Made by a program: the position numbers and the translations under genes. From positions 372,001 to 436,000 of the forward strand of contig JAJEKV010000235.1 of NCBI GenBank assembly GCA_021234155.1: a stretch of 64,000 bases of DNA. Reading direction: 5' to 3'. The stretch is from Isoetes taiwanensis (lineage: Eukaryota > Streptophyta > Lycopodiopsida > Isoetales > Isoetaceae). A model generated the notes under the pieces. That model was not told where the DNA came from. It did not search any database and was given only the letters and a program-made list of their open reading frames with translations. Numbering within the stretch: position 1 is the stretch's first letter; the number at the start of each line of letters is the position of its first letter. Shown in pieces: positions 46,888 to 58,786 of this stretch.

Positions 46888-47935
46888 TCAAAGGAAGCAT
46901 GCCCCACATATCTTGCACAATCTAAGCTCGTGAGAAATGTCATTCCACCTGCCTACTTCAACACCAAAGCTATATGAGCTCAACCTCAACCTACAAATGG
47001 CATGCATATGCTTTATATGAATCCCCTCTGCCAAATACTTTACCTCCTGCAATGTAGAATTAATATTATAAAACTCTTTTTTTACTGCCCCATCTCTCCA
47101 TGTTCTCTGAGGAACATTCATTTTGAGCCATGTACGGATATCATCTTTATACAAAGCTAAATCATGAATATCTATCCCCCATCGTGTCTGAGTGGCGTCA
47201 GCAAACCAGCCCTTAATCCATGTCTCCTCCAATGCTTTCTTTAGGCAAAATATACAACGCCTTATAGATATAATTAAGGAGTCTGCAAAGTGCCTCCACC
47301 TCCAATGTGAGAAGCCCACATTCCGTTAATATCATATCATAGGGAGTTTGCATTTTTGTTCCATGTTCAGATCGAAAGAATTTCTTTTGAACTTTATCAA
47401 CCTTTTTCCAAGTCTTCAATGCCAATCCAGGATCCCATACTTCACATCCATACAAAACTGCATATTGCACCAGTGTTATATAAAGCATTCTTTTGAAGCT
47501 AAAATTCAATATCTATTCTTTTCACATCTACGCTGCATTGCATACAATGTTTTGAGGCCACCCTTTTACTTTTTGCTCCACTGCTTGATTCTAATTTTGA
47601 CTCTTATCCACTAATATTCCAAGATACTTGTAGCTAATGGTAACTTCTACAAGTTCACCTTGATAAGAGAACTTTAAATGATCAGTTTTGTTTGCCCCAA
47701 ACACAATCACTTTGGTCTTACACATATTGACTTGCATGCCTTTTGCATCACAAAATAATGGAAGCACATCCAAATGCCTTTGCAACCCCTGTATGCTCCT
47801 GGATAGCAATCATCAACATATAAAAGTAGCATAAGAACATACCCATTTATAGGCATCCCATCTCCACCATGGTCACGCATCCAGCATTTAAGTTGGTCTA
47901 TAAAAAGATCAAATAATGTAGGCTTTCCAATGAGC
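46888..47935 (-). mobile_element. LINE fragment G, RT to zinc knuckle
   Basis: On the minus strand it reads PTLFDLFIDQL and LLYVDD near 47,830 (the RT catalytic box, Tyr-Val-Asp-Asp), FCDAKGMQVNMCKTKVIVFG, SYKYLGILVDKSQN, VLYGCEVWDPGLALKTWKKV (about 47,450), LTECGLLTLEVEALCRLL, GWFADATQTRWGIDIHDLAL, HAICRLRLSSYSFGVEVGRW and LRLCKICG. It ends in mid-knuckle at about 46,890, next to the right end of the hAT. The remaining 3' part is not seen on the far side of the hAT. Confidence 0.9.
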
Positions 47936-48009
47936 TAAAAAATGTGACAATCTGACATCGTATGCAGAGTTATGGCCTGTTGAAATTTCACTGCGTAAAC
48001 ACTAGCATC

Positions 48010-48656
<647 letters not shown>

Positions 48657-48917
48657 AGAGAGAGAGAGAAATGAAATGAAATTGTATTATTACGTCTGTG
48701 AGACCGCCAGGCCTATGAGACGTCCAAACCAGTACATTAGTAATTATAGAAAAGTTCATCTAATGCATCATCGGATAATAATGCATTAACCCCCTCAATC
48801 TCTTCCTCGTCCTCCTCTTTTACATCCATTGCTTTCAAACATCTTTCTCTATGCTCCAAAACAGCAAGTATATACGCCCCAATCACACCCCCAGGGTAGT
48901 TAAAAAATTCAGCAAGT

Positions 48918-48919
<2 letters not shown>
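48657..48919 (-). mobile_element. LINE fragment I, 3' end
   Basis: Reads EFFNYPGGVIGAYI, LEHRERCLKAMDV, EEEIEGVNALLSDDALDELF. The 3' end is AGGCC-TGGC-GGTCT (48,714-48,701), CAGACGTAATAATA, TTTCATTTC and a short (TC)n (48,657-48,670). It is 5'-truncated at 48,919, directly against the (TC)n tail of LINE-J. Confidence 0.92.
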
Positions 48920-48991
<72 letters not shown>

Positions 48992-49050
48992 GATGAGATG
49001 AGATGAGATGAGATGAGATGAGATGAGATGAGATGAGATGAGATGAGATG
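48920..49050. repeat. (GA)n and (GAGAT)n tail of LINE-J
   Basis: GA repeat (48,920-48,987) then about 12 GAGAT units. In LINE orientation the tail is (CATCT)n then (CT)n, a variant of the usual (TTTCA)n(TC)n. It shows the pentamer can change between copies. Confidence 0.97.
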
Positions 49051-49893
49051 ATTTTTATTCACATCTGCAGACCACCAAGTCCATGAGACGTTCAACAAGT
49101 ACATTCAATATTATAGAAAATATCATCTAATGCATCCTCAGACAGTAATGTATTAGCCTTTTCTCCCAAATCTTCTCTCAAAAATGATTTATGACTAATT
49201 TGCTCTCTCAAATTTAGGACATCTCTTATAAATTTCCCTATAAGTTTACCTTCCAAATTAAAAAACTCCAGTACGGTTGACACCGACATATTGTATCTGT
49301 TTCGGATGTCCACATAAGTTGGGCATCTCAAAGGCACATGTTGATCATCCTCCACTTCCTGCATATTACAAGTCTTACAAAGCCTCATTTCATGCGGTAT
49401 ATCCCCCCATCTACCAGCTTCCATCCCAAGCCTATGCGAGCTAAGTCTCATTCTGCTAATGGAGTGTCTAAGTTTCAAAGAAATACCTTCTCCCAAGTAC
49501 CTGGCCTCTTGGAGTTCTGGATTAATATATTGTCTGTGGAACTCTTTCTCTATTTCTGGAACTTTCCAATTCTTCATAGTAACATGTTCTGTGACCCATG
49601 CTTGGATATCTTTATGATGTATATACAAATCCTGCATATTTAGTCCCCACTTCCACATCCATTCCTCCACATCAGCATACCAACCCTTCACCTTTGTCTC
49701 CTCCATTGCCAAATGCGGCAAACTATCATCAGCTCTTTCAAATCGTATCTTATAAAGATATGTAAGCAATTACACAAAGCTTCTGCTTCTACAGGTATCA
49801 TACCACATTCGGCCAATAGCATGTCATATGGAGTTTGTGCTTTTGTACCCAATTAAGGAACTTCTTCTACACCTTCTCCACCTTTTTCCATGT
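49051..49893 (-). mobile_element. LINE fragment J, long intact C-terminal domain
   Basis: The 225-codon frame (49,769-49,092) is the best-kept C-terminal domain of the family: VKGWYADVEEWMWKWGLNMQ, HSISRMRLSSHRLGMEAGRW, DIPHEMRLCKTCNMQEVEDD then QHVPLRCPTYVDIRNRY, ending NTLLSEDALDDIFYNIECTC. The knuckle C..C..........H....C is intact. Upstream (49,770-49,890) frames are broken but show TPYDMLLAECGM and the KVEKV start. The 3' stem-loop is GGACT-TGGT-GGTCT (49,082-49,069). The 5' break at about 49,893 abuts CLC copy 2. Confidence 0.93.
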
Positions 49894-51249
49894 ATACAAT
49901 AAATATCAAAAGGCAAAATTTGTTGATCTGAGACTAATAAATGTTATTTTTGGTAGAAATCAGAATGGAAGGTTCAACAACATCAGAACTGTACTTCAAC
50001 AAACGATCGAGCATAAAATCATGGCATGTTAACATGCCAATAACTGGTTCTTCCTGCACAAAACCAAGCACATGTATTAGAGCCAAACATAAGAGCCAAT
50101 GGTGACACGCAGGTACTTCTTACCTTGACAGTTAAAGGCAAAACGCATAAATGCCTTAATCCCAATTGCCGAAATAAAGTATAAGCCTTCGCCAATGATA
50201 TATTTTCAAGCACGGTATAAGCTGAGCTATTGGTGATGGGTCTAAGATCTATATACATCTCTTGTTCTTCCTTAAACAAATATCTTCAATCCGTAGCCCC
50301 TTTCCTGATCCAGACTTTGCAAAATCAAAAGCCTCCATTTTGATGTGTGATGATTGCTCTTCTTTAGAGTTTTGGAAAACCTTATTCTTGAGGAGAATCA
50401 ACAAATGAGACGTCAAAACAAGCCCTGCAAAAATGGGATTTTTTGAAACATGGAAGATGCTCACAACAGGAAATGCGTTATGCCTGGTATTCCATAAGGC
50501 TTTATAAATCAAACTCACATTTTGGATCACTGGAAAATGAAGCAAAGGAGAAGATATGGCATCTTTGGCAGTAAGATGGTGCATGAAAGGGTGAGGATGG
50601 GGAAGCAAAATAGGGAATTCTTTTAGATGGACAAAGAGGGCATATATTGCTATACTAAACAGATCTCCAACTGCTTTAGAAATTAACAAGACGGGCATGA
50701 GAAAGAGAAGCAGAGCCAAGTTGTTTCTTACCTCCAACATGATAATACAAAGGGCGACAGTCATGCGCATTGACCCCCCTAGCAATGCAGTGGCACCCAA
50801 AACTGCATATATCCCTTCATCCATTTCCTTGGATTTTATCACTTTGTAGTAAGTTGCAGACATTGTCATTCCTACCATGCACCCAAAGGTGGCTCTTATT
50901 AATATTATAGGTATGAAATGCCTAGACGGCACTGTTGTCCCATAGGTTACCACTGTTAGGGCATAAGATGCCACGAAGAATATAAATAGTGATGCATAAT
51001 GGTACTCTTTCGTGGTGTTGGTGCTAAAAATATTTTGCACTGCATCATCCTTTGTGGCAAAGAACAACCCTGCTAGGTCGTTGTACTGGCCGCCTGGACG
51101 ATTGAAGTTCTTAAAATTGCCAAGCTTGCCAAAACTGGGACATGTGTATGGAAGCCCATTCAAATCTAGACATGCTCTACATGGTGCCAACAATGGGAGC
51201 CCAAAGCAACACATTGAGGTGATTATTGCTAATATGCATGCTTGTAAAA

Positions 51250-52461
51250 TGTAACGGGCCGGTCAAAAATGCCGTTAGCGCCTGAGGCGCCGTTCTTGGC
51301 CGGCTAGGGGGCAGCGGCCGCCCTCCCTCCCGCAAGCCATCACAGCGGATTCATGCAGGGAAATCAGAGCTTTTGGATGCTAGGCAAGGCGGATGGGCCG
51401 AGTTTTCCGGGGCGGAACAACGATGCTTAGATTTCTTCCTTTTTCTGGCGGCAATTCTTGGGCAGCAGGTATCCACTAACGTGGTTTCTTTCTTTGGTGC
51501 ATAAGCATTATGTCTATTGCTCTAGAGTAGACATGCTGAAAGGGTAAATCCAGCAGCAGTTGGAGGTTGGCCTATAAGGTAAAGAAGGAAAGAAGCTGCA
51601 AGATTTGAAAAAGGATTTGATTTATGTCATACAGGAAGTAAAATCTAGTTCTTGGAAAAATCTATTCATGGTCTTTTTCTTCCACCATTTCTTTCTAGCA
51701 GAAATGTCTTGTAGATGAATTGGACGATCAGAAAGATGTTTTTCGAATAGGAGAACCCTTTTGATCAGCACATAATTTCTGAGATTTGAATTGGAAATGC
51801 AAAGACAACAGGTTCTATGACTAATAATTTGCAGGCAGAAAGATTATCTTGAGCACTCGGTTCTTGGTACTGCTATGCCAAGAACCTCATCATGACCAGA
51901 ATAAGCACTGAAGCTTCACTGGTTAGGCTCAAATATATGTTTGAATGTTATTCTAAGCACTCGGTTCTTGGTACGCTATGCCAAGAACCTCATGACCAAT
52001 TAAAAAACCGACGCTTAATTGGTTGTGCTAAAATATATGTTTGAGGAAAGCTTCATTTCAATCGATGCTTGAGCATCTTTCTAGTCCGTGTTTTTTGTCA
52101 TACGGATATCTGACTATGCCTTTAATCGAGTAAGGTTAGATATTCCTATTCCTCTCCTAAGAAATTTTGGAGTATTCAACTGATTCCTCTAAGAAGATTA
52201 CATCATTCAGGAGCCAGCATGGTTTGCTTTTGTATTGTCATTCATCTACTAGTTACCAGGTGGGAAGAGTAATCCGAGCACATCAAGCATATCAGCTATC
52301 AGAGCAATTCATGTGCTTCATGTATATCTGTTGTAGAGTATTTAATAAGTTTCTGCAAAATAGAGAATGAAGATGTTGAGATTACTCCTGTAGTAATTCT
52401 CTATGAGCATGAAACATTGTACTTTTGTACTTTTTTATCTATATAATACAAAAATTCCGTT

Positions 52462-52492
<31 letters not shown>

Positions 52493-52974
52493 ATGTAACG
52501 GGCCCATGGTAGACCGCCCGAGTATTCGATCCTTGAATGTGCCTGTGGGGCGTTCCCGAGACACCGGCATAAATGGGTAGAAGCGACTATTCATAAAAGT
52601 CTAGATGGTTTTGCCCAGTTGGTTAAGGGCATGTCGGTTAGGAATGTCACAGTTGGTATCAGAGCAGGTCTCGAGTTCGAGTCTCCATGGATGCCTATAT
52701 GCATGGGTAATTTGCAAAGACTTGGTAATTATTGTGACATGGTATAGCCTTGGATGCTCGAGGACGAGCATAGTTCTAGTGGGGAGAGGTCAGAATAGGG
52801 TAGTCTTAGTGGAAAAAGGCATGAGCAGAGCCATGGTAGACCCTTTCAGTATTTGATCCTTGAATGTGCACGTAGGCGTTCAGACACCCAGCATAAATGG
52901 GTAGAAGCACTACTCATAAATGTTTAGACGGTTTTGCCCAATTGGTTAAGGGCATGTCGGTTAGGAACGTTGCA
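51250..52974 (+). mobile_element. TRIM-type LTR retrotransposon with nested insertion
   Basis: Comparison with CLC copy 1 (27,690) shows a clean insertion after CTTGTAAAA, with a near-duplicate TTAAA resuming the intron at 52,975 (target TAAAA). The 5' LTR (52,494-52,651, 158 bp; TGTAACGGGCC...AATGTCACA) is followed by the primer-binding site TTGGTATCAGAGC (52,653-52,665), complementary to initiator tRNA-Met. A 170-bp noncoding interior follows, then a polypurine tract GGAAAAAGG and the 3' LTR (52,822-52,974). The LTRs share ATGGTAGACC, GATCCTTGAATGTGC, AGACACC.GCATAAATGGG and GGTTAAGGGCATGTCGGTTA. Total about 481 bp without the nested insert, typical for TRIMs. No proteins are encoded. Confidence 0.85.
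51261..52489 (+). mobile_element. Retroposed polyadenylated transcript inside the TRIM LTR
   Basis: The insert is flanked by a perfect 15-bp duplication, AAAATGTAACGGGCC (51,246-51,260 and 52,490-52,504), and ends in an A27 tail (52,467-52,493). These are hallmarks of LINE-mediated retroposition. The 1.2-kb body starts GC-rich and becomes AU-rich, with no long ORF and no recognised protein. Two copies of a hairpin, GGTTCTTGG-loop-CCAAGAACC, lie 104 bp apart (51,859-51,886 and 51,963-51,989). Both are followed by TCATGACC-like sequence and AAATATATGTTTGA. It is best read as a retrocopy of a long non-coding RNA or mRNA 3' UTR. Confidence 0.8.
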
Positions 52975-53440
52975 TTAAACTTTCATCACTTTCCCCTTTC
53001 TAGGAAAACAAAAAAAGGGCAAAATGACATAGAATTAGCATATTTTTAGGCTTATTGTCTGGAATTGATCAAAATAAGACTAATGGCTAGGGCGCTTACT
53101 AGTATAGCCAATGTGTATAGAAGATACAAACTCTAGAATTGAGTTTGTTAAATAAACTTCCCAAAATTCCTCCAGTTGCTCCTAATAGTATAACTGGCAC
53201 CAAATCTGCTACACCCATGAATGCTTTGCCATCGCTTACATCAAACATGATCAACCCCCCATCACCAAATAGACCACATTTTCCATGCTTGCACAAATCA
53301 CTTCCTAATCTGAGCACCACTGCTAGTCACAGTGCTGAAAAAGAATCTCCATAGCAATGCACTCCTCCAACTATGTTACAACAATAAAATTAGCAAGCCA
53401 TGTTTGTAACAAGGCAATGTGAAATAAACCAAGGTGGGAG

Positions 53441-54127
53441 AATGTATAGGGGAATGGAGGTTGGGACTCCATTCCCTGTTTTGCAGGTGGGGTCCTGCGA
53501 CCGGCGTTAGCCGGGAGCGGGTCACCTCCAAAACTGGGAATGGAGGACCAATCTCCATTCCCCTACAAAATAGAAATAGGGGGAGCTATTTTTTAGATCT
53601 CTCGCAGTTTTAACAAATGAAATCAATGCTTTCGGCCTCTTCTTGCTTGAAGAGCGAGGATGAGATCGATGCTTACGCCTCTTGCTACTTGCAAAGAATG
53701 CAGATCAAGCTTCTATTCCAACCTGTTTCAGAGCTATTTTTCAGATCATATATTGCTTGCGAAGAACAGAGCCTCTTGCCTTTACCTTGTTGCTTCTGCG
53801 AAGCTTTACATGAAAGAACTCGAATCGAAGCAAAGCCAAGAAATTTTTCTGCCATGATCTCGAAAGCAGAACCAAAGAACTTGAAGCAGAGCCAAGAAGA
53901 TTTCTTTGCCTCAGCGGTACCGGTCGAAGAAGCTGCGGTGCCATAACCCTAAACGAGCTTCTGATCGGCTAGCGGCGCCATAACCCTAAAGAAACCCTAA
54001 ATGAAACCTAAGCAGCCGGTCACGCAGAATAGGGCCACCCAACTTCCATTCCGCTTTGTAGGGAATTGCCACGTGGCGCCACACAATTGCACCCCAGCAA
54101 AAAGTAGCAACCCAATTTCTATTTTGT
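53441..54127. mobile_element. Insertion in CLC copy 2 intron with repeated terminal motif
   Basis: Absent at the matching site in copy 1 (28,164). Starts TATAGGGGAATGGAGGTTGG. The motif recurs inverted at about 53,550-53,572 (CCAATCTCCATTCCCCTA) and 54,028-54,052 (CCAACTTCCATTCCGCTT). The first pair forms a foldback of about 130 bp. The middle has a plus frame at 53,617-53,946 without a domain, and CCACGTGGCGCCAC near 54,070. A DNA transposon or MITE pair is likely; no clear target duplication. Confidence 0.5.
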
Positions 54128-55255
54128 TGGTGTTGTCCGCATGTCTCATAGTCGAGTTGGTCTAGAGTTGACATATCTTTGTGGAATATTAGTATAGGAT
54201 ATCGTGAGAATGTTTATTTAAGGGAGGTTCCAACACTTTGACGGTGACATTGTATCAAATTTAATTTAGATATGCTATTTAAAAAAATCATTGCATTGAG
54301 TTTTATTGCATGGTGCATTGCTTTAATAGTCCATGGACACATAACCTAACTTTATAGTTGGTGTAAGGTTTACTCCATCTACGTGCATTCTCTTTGTGGA
54401 ATGCTTGAGGATTTTTGGACACATAACCTAGCTTTATTTGGTGTGAGGTTTCCTTTATCTACGTGCATTTTCTTTATGGAATGCTTCTGCCAAGGCCATT
54501 GAAAAAACTTTGGACTGTGCTACACCAATTCTCAGTTTTTCGTCTGTGTCCAACTAGAGAATAGACTTGTTTTGTTTGATTGTCGTCCATGAAAATTGTA
54601 TAGATATAGTATTCACTCGTTGTTTCAAATGGTGAAATGGAATATGAGCAGTGAGGTTTGTTTTGAAATTGAGCAACATGGCTAAAATTGGGGGATTGAA
54701 TTCCCCTTTAGGATACAAGACCGAGTCCAATTTTTTTTTGGTAGCATCTAAAAAGCGGCATTTATGTATCTTTATGGGTCACATGTGTCTGCAAATTATG
54801 AGAATGGTGGGACAAGAGAACAGACAAAAACTTAAGGTTGGGAGAACGAGAAAGATAAGTATGGAAAAAAAAGAGCTATAGAGATACAATACTTATGAAT
54901 TTTTTAACGACAAAGATAAAATATGAAAAAAAGGAGAGCTAGAGGGATAGAATACTTATGAATTTCTTTTTTAAGGCAAGCAAAGAATTGAACTAAATTG
55001 AATTTTGAAGGAAGAAAAAAGCGAGCTCCCCTGGACGCATCCAACGGGGGCTCTGAAAGCCGTTGTTACACCGGCTGCTACTCCACACTTGACCAGATCA
55101 CGGCGTTCTCGATCATTCTTAAAAAATCAGACCCATTTGCACGTTAATCCAAACCGTCGAGAACTATCCAGACCCATTACATATGCTACGCATGATGAGA
55201 GGGCCTTCTCTTTCCAAATACAGCCCATCAGATGTTGCTGCTATGCTGCTCAATA

Positions 55256-55290
55256 TCTGAGTGGCGTCAGAAAACCAGCCCTTATTACCT
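55256..55290 (-). other. LINE-derived filler at CLC copy 2 breakpoint
   Basis: GAGTGGCGTCAG.AAACCAGC then CCTTA matches LINE-G at 47,190-47,215 with one mismatch, translating as KGWFSDAT (LINE: KGWFADAT). Beyond this both neighbours differ. It sits exactly where homology to CLC copy 1 stops, at the exon 4 acceptor. Confidence 0.65.
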
Positions 55291-58106
55291 CATAGCTGCA
55301 ATGCCTCATCTTCAAGTTGGATTAGAAAAGCTCGGCTGATTTTTTTGATTGAGATCCACTTTAGATTTTTCCAAGGATTTTGAGTTCAACTCATTTTGTA
55401 TAATATGAATCTTCTCATCAAGGATTATATGTTCTTCGGCATTTTAGCATTTGTAACTTGACTTCTAAGATGAGGTGTCAGCCATTTCTTGCACTTGCCA
55501 TTCTAGCCTATCCATGTAATCAGCAAAATCCAAGGTGGCATAGAAATCTATCATTGGATCTTGGGCTTTTCAGATCCACAGTCATTAAAATTAGAAAACA
55601 ACCTAAAAATAGACATGGAGATATAGTGGGATACGCTTTTCAAGCCTTCCTTCCTATAGCACTGAGTTTGTCTGCTTCCTCTAGTAAGATCAAAGCTATT
55701 TGTATCATTTTTTATTATGGCTCCATTTGCTTTTGATAATAAGATGTTGTAGCCGTAGCTTTGGGATGTGCTGCAGATCTTTGACGGTGGCTCTGTTTGA
55801 AATATGGTGATCCCTGTTTTAGGCCATAGCCAGCCTTTACAGCTGAATATAATGCTCACAAACCGCGAATCTGACTCATCATGTAGCAACAATCGTAAAT
55901 GCATGGATTATTATAAAACTTGAGGCATGGTCGTATTCCTTCATAATGTTAATTGCAGATGCGGGTGAATATATTTCCTAGTACGCTACTTGGATTTGTT
56001 CTACAAGTAATGGAATTCTTTTCCATGCCAGAATCTCCTCCATAGCTTACAGATTAGCGATATGGGTTTGAACAAAAGAAGAAATGCCAATTATAGGGAT
56101 GCAGGTAGAGAATAAATAATGTCAAATAAGATGTTTTGAAATATATAACTTTTGCATTACCTTTCTTGCCGTTATTCTAGGCCTCTCTAGTAAAAAAAAG
56201 ATGTAACTTGTTTCTCTTTAGGCAGTTGATCTTTATTTTGCATTCTGATCCTTCATTTTATCTTCTTTTTTATGTAGGCAACATAATCAGGAACACTCCA
56301 ATATAGAGTAACAATCAAATAGCAGCCATGAAGCAAGATCAGCGATCACAAAACTTATTTGAATGGTAATGGTTCTTTGCTTTTTAGTTGCTCACTAGTC
56401 AGGTTTGTGTAATAATAATAACTAAGGTCACCCAAATTAACTGCATTTGACCTTTAATTCCATGCCCAAAAAATTCATCACAGAAATATGGCTCTTGTAC
56501 AAGCCAGTGCCATAAACATTTTCTTCAAGTGAATTTGATTTCAAAATGTCGGATGGTCTATTATTTGTCTTTTGGTCATGATTATTCTTGTAGTTGAACA
56601 TTAGGTATTTATCAGCAATCCTACTTCATTTGCATTCAACACTGGGGTCTGCTGAAACAAGTTTATGAAGCTTAATACCATATATTAGTTGACATTGTTA
56701 TGATTACTGAGATCCTTGTTGTTATTTTACCATTTGAACCTGAACTTGTTTGGAATAGCATTATACAAACCATTCGCGTTGAAACCAAGAAAATGATTTC
56801 AAATTGTTCAAAATTGGTATCCCTTGATCTGGAATGTCCACATGTTTATTAGTTAATGAATTGGCAAGGCACCCTTACACTGTACTTTCACTTGTTATGA
56901 CATTGTAAGGCCACAAATTGCTTGTATTGCAACAAAGAAGTGATAAGCTTTAATGTTTAGAGGGAGAAGAGGAAGGTAAGTTCAAGAATGAAACCATGGC
57001 AAGCTATATGTTATGCTATTGTAGCCTTTGTAGCCATTTGGATATATATAGGCATACCATCTCTAAAGCCTTGTGCTGGTGGTTAGGTCGATCTCCCTCA
57101 GATGGTTTGCTTCTTAGATCACTTCTTCTGCTACCTGGCATTGGGTCTGTTCCTATTGTGAGCATCCATTTCAATCATGTGCAAGTATCTTTCTTACTCC
57201 ATTTAATCTTGGACTGAATGATTTAAAGCTATTAGATGTTTTTTCCAAGGCCACTTATCAGCACATAATATATTGGAATAATGTATTGAAGTTGTGTATC
57301 TTCTTCATTTAAATAATTTGACATAGTTCAGGTTTAGTACTTCTGGAAGGCTCATTGTCCAATTTAGCAGATCTTTGGTAAGATCAAAGCTAAGATACTG
57401 CAGCCAGAGCTTTGGGATGTGCTGCAGAGCTTTGACGATGGCCCTGTTTGAAATAAGGTGATCCTTTCACAGAATATTCTGCGAATCTGGCACGCTAGAA
57501 GGTTTTAACAAGACCAAACATATAAAGCTGGATATAATAGTTGCAATGAAAGTCATTGGCATAAAAAGATTAGAGAAAATTAGCAACAGAGTGTTTGGTT
57601 GTTACAATGCCATGTTTGGAGTAGAATTGTTTGATTGTTACAATGCCATGTTTTGTTGTTTACACCAAGTCCTTACATCTTTTTATGATTTCTATGGTTC
57701 TAGCACTAGCATTCCATTTTATATACAACAAAGAATGGTTTATGTTAGGGTAACTTTGTTATAGACTTGTTTATATCAAGTCCTTATATTCTTTTTTCAT
57801 TTCTATGGTATCATTTATCCCTCATGCAATACAGTATTAAGTAGAGATAACAAGGTTGTATGGACCGATTTACCTGCCCATTTGAACATCTCCGCCACCA
57901 AACCTATTGCATCAGCACTTTCCCATTTGCAAGGTTACTTAAACTTTCCCCCAAGTTTTCCAGAGTGAAGCACCATCGATCATCCTGCAAATATTCAACA
58001 TCACTGGTTTCATTAACATCTGGCATATGGGCATATGGTAAAGTTCATGTACTTGGCATAGCAGAGCTGCTGGGTCCAAATGAATATCTTGTTGCATTCT
58101 AGTTTT
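55291..58106. other. Gene-free stretch with a spaced duplication
   Basis: A block with GTAAGATCAAAGCTA, AGCTTTGGGATGTGCTGCAG and TTGACG.TGGC.CTGTTTGAA occurs at 55,684-55,815 and again, shorter, at 57,380-57,465. A 38-bp tandem repeat containing TTGTTACAATGCCATGTTT lies at 57,590-57,655. No domain-bearing frame was recognised. Confidence 0.55.
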
Positions 58107-58429
58107 CAGCTTATTCCATAACTGCTTGAGATTTACGATCCAAATCTTTCCATCTTAAAAAGTCATGGCTTTTCTTTTTTGACTTGGTTAATGCCACATA
58201 TTCTTTTTTAAGTCTCTGTCTATCTGCCCCTTTTGCTTTTTTATATTCTACTCGCTTTGCTTTGCATGATGCATCAAACCAGCTATTACATGGCAATCCT
58301 TTCAATTTTCTGTGTGAGACAAACTAGTCGGCAGCATCACACAATACCAACTTTGCTAGTTCTTTACTCAAATTTTCAGCATCACTAGGCCAAATTGTTT
58401 TGAGATGCCTTTGCTTCACATTGTTTCAT

Positions 58430-58432
<3 letters not shown>
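58107..58432 (-). mobile_element. LINE fragment K, linker region
   Basis: On the minus strand: CEAKASQNNLA near the break, AENLSKELAKLVL, then LKGLPCNSWFDASCKAKRVE and EYVALTKSKKKSHDFLRWKD. This is the linker after the endonuclease, equal to LKCNSWFDSECKEARK of LINE-A. It begins directly at the GA tract at 58,433 and has no 3' end, so it is truncated on both sides. Confidence 0.85.
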
Positions 58433-58500
<68 letters not shown>

Positions 58501-58507
58501 ACACTGC

Positions 58508-58545
<38 letters not shown>

Positions 58546-58547
58546 AA

Positions 58548-58582
<35 letters not shown>

Positions 58583-58705
58583 TATAGAATAGATATATTT
58601 TAACGCCAATCATCTAGTGCCTCTTGCAAATCCAACACAGACTTGACCACACACCAACACCACAAGGTAGAGAGAGAACTATTATATTTAGATCAGACAG
58701 AGAGA

Positions 58706-58745
<40 letters not shown>

Positions 58746-58786
58746 TAGAGAGAGATAAGAGAGAGAGAATAGATATATAGAGAGAG
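58433..58786. repeat. Interrupted (GA)n tracts, tail of LINE-L
   Basis: GA repeats at 58,433-58,497, 58,511-58,540, 58,551-58,580 and 58,700-58,741 are separated by short unique sequence. In minus orientation they follow the TTTCA units of LINE-L and precede LINE-K. Long poly-Ser-Leu frames here are artefacts. Confidence 0.95.

Larger units (their letters stand above)
49934..55259 (-). pseudogene. CLC chloride channel, copy 2 (5' exons missing, invaded)
   Basis: This copy retains introns, so it arose by DNA duplication. It starts exactly at exon 4 (55,259), which is broken by deletions relative to copy 1: about 14 nt after EGPLI and the last ~35 nt with LFALEE. Exon 5 (about 53,370-53,100) keeps KCGLFGDGGLIMFDVSDGKA but its 5' part is shifted. 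Exon 6 (51,214-50,249) is one open frame of 321 codons: THE core of ASLFIFFVASYALTVVTYGT, ATFGCMVGMTMSATYYKVIK, IYAVLGATALLGGSMRMTVA and the first CBS motif region. The family GLFIP motif is altered to VPSRHFIP. The last exon (50,053-49,934) reads EEPVIGMLTCHDFMLDRLL and ends with a stop. It carries insertions at 51,250-52,974 and 53,441-54,127. Exons 1-3 are absent. Confidence 0.88.

Noticed and set aside
51246-52504. 51,250-52,494 as a long LTR-bounded element (both ends start TGTAACGGGCC)
   Set aside because: The left copy is only the first 11 bases of the LTR plus flank, and the insert ends in poly-A; a target duplication explains it better.
52494-52974. Cassandra-type TRIM (5S rRNA in the LTR)
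   Set aside because: The LTR shows no recognisable 5S internal promoter sequence.
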